Part shown: positions 7,193-7,756 of the stretch, piece by piece | Layout: each line of letters opens with the position of its first letter | Numbering within the stretch: position 1 is the first letter of the stretch | From: Planctomycetota bacterium | Lineage (GTDB): Bacteria > Planctomycetota > UBA1135 > UBA2386 | Direction: 5' to 3' | NCBI GenBank assembly: GCA_020425885.1 | Contig: JAGQRA010000893.1 | Coordinates: forward strand, 1-7,756 | Length of the DNA stretch: 7,756 nt | The notes under the pieces: generated by a model | What the model saw: the letters and a program-made list of their open reading frames with translations, nothing else | What the model was told of the DNA's origin: nothing | Databases searched by the model: none | Translations under genes and position numbers: made by a program

Positions 7193-7756
7193 ATGCCCGC
7201 TTCCTCCGACACCAAGGCCAACCTGCTCGATGCTGTCCTGGCGAGCACCAGGGAGCAGGCGGCGGCGCGGCAGACACGGCTGCAGACCTTCCTGCGGCTG
7301 CGCGATCCGTGGCAGGCCCTGGTCGTGTGGTTGGGGCTCGGGCCCGGCGACGCCGCCCCTCGTCGCGAGGACATCACCGCCCGCCTGACGTTCGATCTCG
7401 CCGCGCTCGACATCAGGTTGGCCCGGCAATGCAACGCCATCCTGCACGCGCCCGAATTGCAGCGGCTCGAGGCGACCTGGCGCGGGGTCGCCTACCTGGT
7501 CGATCAGGCCACGGCGGCGGACGGTGTCCTGATCCGCCTGTTCGACGTCAACTGGCGGACCCTGGTCAAGGACCTCGAGCGGGCCATCGAGTTCGACCAG
7601 AGCGTGCTGTTCCGTCGCATCTACAGCGACGAGTTCGGCACCCCGGGCGGGCAGCCGTTCGGTCTCCTGCTCGGCGATTACTACATCGGGCACCGGCCGC
7701 GGCCCGACCAGCCGGTGGACGATACCCGCACCCTGCGCGGCATCGCCCAGGTCGCC
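7193..7756 (+). CDS. Second TssC-family protein (TssC2/ImpD-like), N-terminal 188 codons (3' end outside window)
   Basis: The frame opens after a TGA at 7130-7132, has its first ATG at 7193, and runs to the window end. The 188 residues begin MPASSDTKANLLDAVLAS and then show clear TssC motifs: LEATWRGVAYLV at 92-103, IEFDQSVLFRRIYSDEFGTP at 132-151, then GGQPFGLLLGDYYI. By hand, about 42 of 83 residues (81-163) match TssC from the preceding gene, with no gap, and WRG, FDQS and PGG fall at the same residue numbers in both. The first 80 residues differ strongly and include a DPWQALVVWLG segment absent from TssC. Tandem TssC homologues are known in imp-type clusters (ImpC/ImpD; Agrobacterium TssC41/TssC40), so this is likely an ImpD-like accessory or alternative sheath subunit. 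No Shine-Dalgarno is visible. Whether the C-terminal half is complete cannot be seen. Confidence 0.85.
   Translation, partial: MPASSDTKANLLDAVLASTREQAAARQTRLQTFLRLRDPWQALVVWLGLGPGDAAPRREDITARLTFDLAALDIRLARQCNAILHAPELQRLEATWRGVAYLVDQATAADGVLIRLFDVNWRTLVKDLERAIEFDQSVLFRRIYSDEFGTPGGQPFGLLLGDYYIGHRPRPDQPVDDTRTLRGIAQVA

Noticed and set aside
7077..7388. 103-codon frame beginning with GTG right after tssC
   Set aside because: It overlaps the TssC-like gene in another frame, its N-terminus is the hairpin sequence, and it has no recognisable features.

Overview
The window is a GC-rich piece of a bacterial type VI secretion system (T6SS) cluster, with every gene on the + strand. In order it holds the 3' part of a large TssM/IcmF-like gene (open at the left edge), tagF, tssA, tssB, tssC, and the first 188 codons of a second, divergent tssC-type gene (open at the right edge). 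No tRNA, rRNA, mobile element or CRISPR array is visible. High GC with G/C at most third codon positions, and the T6SS itself, suggest a Gram-negative diderm, most likely a proteobacterium. The sequence does not allow a finer placement. The order matches part of the rhizobial/agrobacterial imp layout (impL-impM, then impA-impB-impC-impD), though here the two blocks sit directly next to each other.

Layout: 1-2694, TssM-like membrane-complex protein, recognised mainly by position. 2702-3730, TagF, a post-translational regulator, only 7 nt downstream. 3731-3828, a 98-nt gap unusually dense in inverted repeats. 3829-4944, TssA, the cap/initiator of sheath and tube assembly. 4945-5043, a 99-nt gap with a GC hairpin, then a C-rich, G-poor leader and a small hairpin over the tssB start. 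5044-5583, TssB, and 5580-7076, TssC, which overlap by 4 nt. 7077-7192, a 116-nt gap with a long UUCG-loop hairpin. 7193-7756, the start of the TssC-like second gene.

Together TssB and TssC form the contractile sheath around the Hcp tube. TssA primes and coordinates its polymerisation on the baseplate. TssM anchors the machine in the envelope, and TagF normally holds assembly back until a signal arrives. The second TssC-like protein could form mixed or alternative sheath subunits. All three longer gaps carry strong stem-loops, while the tssB-tssC junction has none. This suggests that the mRNA is segmented or that expression is tuned between regulatory/membrane genes, tssA, the abundant sheath pair and the second TssC.

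I see no wholly unknown system here. The most unusual points are the divergent TssM-like protein, the tandem TssC paralogue and the structured gaps.
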